DNA of 64,000 bases from Chrysopilus asiliformis. Lineage: Eukaryota; Arthropoda; Insecta; Diptera; Rhagionidae. The notes below the pieces were generated by a model. That model had not been told where the DNA came from, ran no database searches, and saw nothing but the letters and a program-made list of their open reading frames with translations. Location: contig OZ035964.1 of NCBI GenBank assembly GCA_964034945.1, positions 3,739,533 through 3,803,532 of the forward strand. The letters are read 5' to 3'. Below, one piece after another: positions 57,846-64,000 of the stretch (positions within the stretch are counted from its first letter, which is position 1; each line of letters begins with the position of its first letter). A program made the translations under genes and the position numbers.

Positions 57846-60800
57846 CTTATCCTTGTCTTTATTATTGAGTTCTTCTTCTTTGATCTTCTCCTGGTTGTTC
57901 TTCTCTTCGATTTTCCGCTCTTTGAGAGTTTTCAAAAGTTTCCACTTACTGCTGCCTAGAGCTCCATTCGTTGTGCTATCCTGGCTGGACTCATGGCTTA
58001 GGGTTTTATTAACTTCCGGCAATTTTCGGCTGCCCGCGCCGGCGGCGGTGCCACCAATCGATGCCGCTGCAGCAGCGATAATGGCTGAATCGGGGGTCGT
58101 TACCGGCATCTCAGCCGTCACTGACGTTGTTGGTGAGATCACGCTGCTATTGGATATATGATCAGCGATGCCATCCTGTTGTGTTACGGGTGTATATACT
58201 GCTGCTGGGACAGTACCATTTTTTTGTTGCGGCTGCTGCTGCTGCTGCATGGATAGATTGGAAAAAGTATCAGCATCTGTTCCAGACGCTTGTTGATGAT
58301 TTACTAGGCCTCCGATGCAACCAGCGATAGTATTTAATTCTGGCTGCATTTGCTGTTGTTGTTGTTGATTTAGCTGCTGTTGATCATCTTGGTCTTGTTC
58401 ACCATATATTTGTCCAGGATGGATAGATGCATTATTGGTGTCCGGTGCCTCTGGATAAGAGCTGATACTTTGCAAGTTTTTTGTTTCCCGTATAGGAATG
58501 GTGTCTTGCTGTTGTCGTTCTTTGAATTCACTATAGTTTTGTACCGTTTCATAAACATCACGATAATCGGTTTCCTCGTCTTCGCTTAAATCGCATGGTG
58601 TATCTGGGCCGGATGTCGCCCCCGATGATTGCGATCTTCTATCCTGATCGGATCTTTTGTCTTCCTCCGATGAATATGGTGACGTTGAATATCGGTCTGC
58701 CTCATCGCCACTGCCATTACCGTCGACCGGTTTCTGGGGACTTTTGCGGCGACGTTTTTTAACCTTCTTCACAGCCCGATGATGATGGTGATGTTGAGCC
58801 GCTGGTACAGCGATATGATGCTGTTGCGGTGGCGGTGGTGGTGGTATCTGTTGTTGTTGTTGTTGCTGCTGCTGCTGTTGTTGTTGTTGCTGTTGCTGCT
58901 GATGATGATGATGCCGCGTCCGACGTTGATCATTGATCATTTCATTTTCCAGCATATTGATCTCATTCATTAAATCGCGTTCATCATCGGCACTATCATC
59001 ATTCTGCCAACCGTGAATATCGGTGACTTTAGCAAATTTCTCGTATACATCTTGTTTCTGATGGGCGCGACCATCCATTTTACTACGTTTCGAATTGATC
59101 TTCACCTCAGGCTGAAGTTTCACAATCGATTTCAATTCCCGTAGTACAAATGACATTTTCTCCTTAACATCCTCGTCTGGCTGATATGAATCGTTATCAC
59201 TGAAGAATCTCTGATCCTCATTCTCAATGGCCAATTGATCGATTTTGGATAGTAATTGCTCACCCTCACGGCCACTTTCATCGTAGTAGTTGGACGACTC
59301 CATATGACTGCGACGTTCCAATTCTTCAAGTTTCCGTAATTCATAGCAGAAATACTCATCGTCTGTATCGATGCTGTCCTCTGTACTCTGGCGACGTGAT
59401 GATGATACCGTCCGATACGAATGCTGGCTACGGTTGTCTTCATCGTCACGTGACGAGGTCGGTATATCAAGACTCTGCTGTTGTCTCTGATTGCTAAATT
59501 TGAAATTCTTTGGACTCATAATGGCACCTTCCTCTTGAATCAAACCACGTACATTCTGATTTGGGTAGAAGTCATCGGACATGAGATTCTCATCTTCAAC
59601 GAATATCGAATGGGATTTTTGTAAATGATGGCCAATGTGTGATCTCTGCGATGGTGTTTGTTGATGTTTTTTGCTACTAATATTGCCATCGGTGGTGGCA
59701 GCGATAACTGTTATCCCGGCTGGATGACTTTTCCCTTGAGCGTCAAAATTCGCCTGATCAATATTCTGATCGTGATCCAGCTGATCAAGCTGTGATATCG
59801 GTATTGATAGTCTTCTTGGTTGATCACCATTATCAGTTGCCCTCGACATATGCGGTGCTCCTGGATCCCTATCGATGGCTGAACCATTGATAGAAATCTC
59901 ATCATCACCGTGATGATGTCTGATCGCATCACCAACGGTGGGAAACATGGGATTCAAGAAGATGTCATCATTTTCATCGTACTCAGATTGTGCGGGCATC
60001 TCGTCAAAACCGGCGCCGGAAATGCTCGCCCCACTGCCACCGCTACGTCGCCTATCTTTGTTCTCGTCACCGGTCGCTGCTGAAGCAGCCGTTGCAGACG
60101 TTGTCGTAGCGGTACTACGATCACTAGACCTTCGTCGACCATCCTTATGCGATCCTAACGTATCGCTAACATCACTTGATCGTCTACGTCCGCCACTGCT
60201 CTTTTGATTTACGGCAGCTAGCCCCGATCCATAATCCTGGATGTATTGATCGACACCAGCCGATGATGGCTCATCGCTACTTTCATCAATCGAGTGCTTC
60301 GACTTGCGACGCGATTGATGATGTGGCGGCGGCTGTTGTTGTGGCTGTTGCTGCGGCTGTTGCTCCAATGTGTCAAACTGATTGATCGGGAATTGTTCAG
60401 TCTGTGGACCGCGATGTTCTTTACGCTCTTGCTGATCGTGTTCCGATATATTATGCGCATTCTCCGCAGCTAATGCTGCCGATGCCTTGATCATGTCCAG
60501 CTGATGCTGCTGTTGCTGCTGTTGCTGCTGCTGATGATGGTGATGATGAGGATGATGGGTCTGCTGGGGTAAATAATCCTCAACACCCAATGACTGCCTT
60601 TCATATTCGCTGGTACTATCGTCATTATCTGATGACATGAAATGTAAATCAGCTTCCGGGTCAGAGAGGCTTGCACCGCCGCCACCGATAATTGGCCCGG
60701 TTGGACCGATTTGATCCATACCGGCGCCAGGATGCATTTTGTGCATTGGACTGCTCGACATTGTGCGATTTGAGAAACTGTGCCGTCGATAGATTTTCGC

Positions 60801-63800
60801 TTTTTGCATAATATTTGACATTGTCGCGGATAATGAGCGTTTCTTCTTTTTAATGGATGACGATGCCGAAGATGGCGGCGTATACGATGATGGTGAACCG
60901 GATTGCTGATGGATACTAGCACCGCTACTACTACCGCCACTATGGGTGCCACGTCTACGTATCAATGGGATCTTAGCCAAACGATTCGTAATATCATGAT
61001 GTGATGTCCGATGATGTTCGGGATGATACTGAACTTGCTGTGGCTGGCGCTGCTGCTGCTGCGGCTGCTGCTGGTGATGATAGTGCTGGAATTGCTGCAT
61101 GTCGGGCTTGTCGATTTCAACGCCAATCGGTAACGATTGTGACCTATGCCGTTTTGTCATGCGTTTTAATTTTAAATCGGGCAACCAATTTGACAATTTG
61201 GACAGATACTTATGCTGTGAATGATGCTGGTTTGTTTGCTGCTGCTGCTGCTGCTGTTGGCTCTGCTGTTTCTGTTGTTGGATTTGCTGGTGCTGCTGTT
61301 GCTGTTGTTGTTGTTTCTGCTGCTGCTGCTGCAACTGTTGTTGTTGTTGTTGCTGTTGCTGCTGCTGCAGCAAAAGCTGTTGATGTGCCTGTTGCAGGCC
61401 GCTAACTGATGAGCCCTTAACACCCGGCTGGCCCGGATATCTTGACCGATCGCCCAATAGATACTCGGGCAGCTCATTCGATATTGTCACATAGCCAGAT
61501 TGATTTAACAGATACGATTGCTGTTGCAGCTGCTGTTGCTGCATTTGCAATAATTGCCAGCGCTGCTCCTGATGAAGTAGATCAATCTGATCGAAATTTC
61601 TTCCACCCGCGGCACCCGATCCTGTACCACCGGATGATGTACCCGGTCCATAGCCACCACGTGATGAATATGGTTGAGACCAACCGAACTGATCCAGCTG
61701 GCCCATATAATCTAAATTCCTTGAGCTATTATAATCGGATAGACTGTTCGATGATGGATAGTATACAAGACGATCGGTGAGATTTCGATGTTTCTGTGCC
61801 ATCATCTCAATATCATCGATATCTGTCTCCTCGTAATAAGGTGATAAACCTCTTGACAAACTCCGTGATTTACTTGATGATTCCCGATTCTGAGACCGAT
61901 GCTGGGGGCTAGCGGTTTGCGATTGCGATTGCTGTTGCTGTTGCTGCTGCTGTTGATGATGATGATGATGTTTCTGATGCTTCAATTGCCCCTTATTACT
62001 ACCACTTCCGCTTGCGTACTGGATATAATTTGTATCCGTTTGGCTACGCACCAAATCGGGATAATTTTGTACATCATGAAGTAAAGTTTGTGCCTGTTGA
62101 AGTTTCTGCTGTTGCTTCTGTTGCTGCTCCTTCCATTCCAAAATTTCATCTAGAGCCGCCGAACTGGCCAGCATTTGCTCTTTTTGTATATCAAAAATTG
62201 ACTTATTCTCGAATACCGAACAAATCGGAACATTCTTTGACAATTCTCTTATATAATTCAGATTCTCCTCGCTAAATAGATAATCCGATGTACTATCACC
62301 GGAATCCACCAATTGTTGAATGGATGTAGTTATCGAGGCGGCCTCATCAAGAGCTTCGTCGTTTTGAAGATTCGAATCGGATTGGAGACTTGATGACTGC
62401 TGCTGACTAGTCGAAGTGCCACCCGCTGATGATCCAGCCTGTATAATACCACTAGTACTGCTACCGGTATTATATTTACCAGTGAATGGATTCTCATCGC
62501 TATGCTGTAGATACGCTCGTGACGCTTTTCCATGACCACCACTGGGGGAATTTGGTGATTTCTCTAGACTAGAGAATCCACTCATTGACGATAGGCCGGA
62601 ATCCGATTTTGTCTTCTTCGGTGATGCGTCCATAGTACCAACACCGGATATACCACCGCCGCTACCTATTCCAATTCCGCTACCACTGCTATGTACACTC
62701 TGTGTCGATGATGTCGCAGCGCCGGCAGCACTCACCGGCCCAACAGATGGCGCTATCGCCGTCGATGCCGGCAATAATGTTGCCGCCGATTGTGACATAT
62801 ATCGATTACGATCAAGTTTTTGCTGTTGCTGTATCAATTGCTTTTGCATTTTTTCATTCATCATCATGATATCAGCATGAAATGGATTCATTATCGATAT
62901 ATTATGCTCTAATTCCATATCATTATCATTATCCATTATTATATCGATACTATTATCAGTTAAGAGTAAGCTAGATACCGTATTATCATCAAGATCAATT
63001 GTACCAGCCGTTGTTGCACTATCCGATGATAGTACCATATCCTCACCATTCGGTGCTGGTGGCGGTGGACTCTGGGATCCATTACTCATTAGATCATCAT
63101 CGCATAATCCAGAGAAATCATCAATTTTACTTTGATAATTCGGATTCTGTAGATGCAATAGAAACAACATAGAATTATGACGTTCTAAACTCTTTTTCAA
63201 TGATTTTATATATTCATCATCATTATAGATATTACTATTATTTGTTGATGTCGAACTTATAGCAGCGCTACTGGTACCTATTGATCCTTGTCCAGATCCT
63301 GCCGCTGCTGCTGCAGCGGCTGCCATTGCCGCTTCTGCTGCTGTTGTCGTGTACTGATCATCATTCGATGATGATAGATAATAATCATCGGTGGTGGTAT
63401 TTCCGGTAGCCCCATAAAAATTAAACCTCTGTTGTAGTTTCTGCGGATTCTGTTGGTCATGGATATCGGTGACCGTTTCATATAAACACACATCACTATA
63501 ATTATCTAATAAATTCGTTTTACTTAATAAACTATTGCGATTTTTTTCATTTAATAGATCCTGTGACGTTAGTATATTTGTATATCCACCAGTTCCCCCA
63601 AATTGTAATGATGTTGATCCGGTCAACTTCCCTTGTGCGCCAGCCGATGGTGATGATGTTGCGCTAAATGGTGATTTACCACCAGATATCGTCAATAGAC
63701 CACCAATATTATCCATTGTTTCGTAATTCCTTTGGATTTGTAATGATTTCTTCAAAATCTCAGTCTCCTTATTGTCTAATAGTTTTAATTGCTCATTTAA

Positions 63801-64000
63801 ATTCGTATTATTACGCAATAAATGCTTACTATAATCATCATCCTTAATTATAATACTGTTATCTGCACCAGTGACTTGTCGCTGTTGTTGTTGTTGTTGT
63901 AATTGCTGTTGTTGCAATTGCTGTTGATCCTGCAACATTTTCAAACGATCTAATTCGCCCGTCATGAAATGATCTCCAGTACCCGATCCAGACGATGATA
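57846..64000 (-). CDS. unc-13: unc-13 giant N-terminal exon (low-complexity region)
   Basis: One open frame of 6155 nt with no stop up to the window edge. The Met at 63965 is preceded in frame by 11 more sense codons, so it is probably not the start. The exon ends phase 0 at an AAG|GTGAG donor. The protein is Ser- and Gln-rich, with long Gln runs (e.g. 61210-61370, 58850-58905), His runs and an Ala run near 63300-63345. Islands look conserved: a helical acidic stretch near 62120-62280 (LSKNVPICSVFENKS), basic Ser patches with RRHS and KKKKRSLS near 60780-60860, two NPF tripeptides (62881-62889 and near 62480), and the C-terminal basic amphipathic SSKWKLLKTLKERK (57930-57970). By position that last motif could be the calmodulin-binding site known in Munc13s (inference). 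In flies the long N-terminus targets Unc13 to the active-zone scaffold (known). No C2A domain is visible here. Confidence 0.95.

Noticed and set aside
58127..63726. Many frames on both strands over 57.8-64 kb
   Set aside because: Shadows of the giant unc-13 exon caused by CAG/CTG-type runs.

Overview
The window is a piece of an animal, almost certainly insect, chromosome. It is AT-rich, every splice site is GT-AG, and it holds one recognisable gene, unc-13 (Munc13 family, synaptic-vesicle priming), read on the minus strand across the whole window. The exon proteins match what I remember of the fly protein very closely. The giant poly-Gln/poly-His N-terminal exon is a fly-like trait, so a dipteran is likely. 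The large, transposon-rich introns do not look like Drosophila melanogaster. I cannot name the species.

Layout in the direction of transcription (high to low coordinates). At 64000-57846 lies a giant low-complexity exon, open to the window edge, so the true start is outside. It is followed by an 11.3 kb intron. A cluster at 46521-41888 carries the NPF/PDIRPRRK segment, the TMAATK segment, the complete C1 (diacylglycerol-binding) zinc domain and the start of the C1-C2B linker. Next come two alternative 107-nt exons, at 40779-40673 and 25283-25177, separated by 15.4 kb. Reading-frame logic requires exactly one of them. C2B follows at 18008-16599, then the MUN domain from 15736 to 94. The gene leaves the window inside MUN, so the rest of MUN, C2C and the stop codon are missing. 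About 8.96 kb (about 2,990 codons) of coding sequence is visible.

The introns are a museum of non-coding repeats. They include a 3 kb satellite of 72-bp units (7975-10985), a diverged sister array in the opposite orientation (2795-3345), and a dispersed composite repeat of about 2 kb in five places. They also hold many short terminal-inverted-repeat or fold-back elements with TTAA or TA flanks or hAT-like ends, and several minisatellites. I found no transposase, RNA gene, CRISPR array or second protein-coding gene. The most interesting biology is in the splicing: the mutually exclusive linker exons, a possible 66-nt acidic cassette in MUN (13753-13818), and a GC-rich block with a consensus donor (35506-35622) that may be an alternative 5' exon. 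Repeat names in the annotation (H1, AB) are my own labels.
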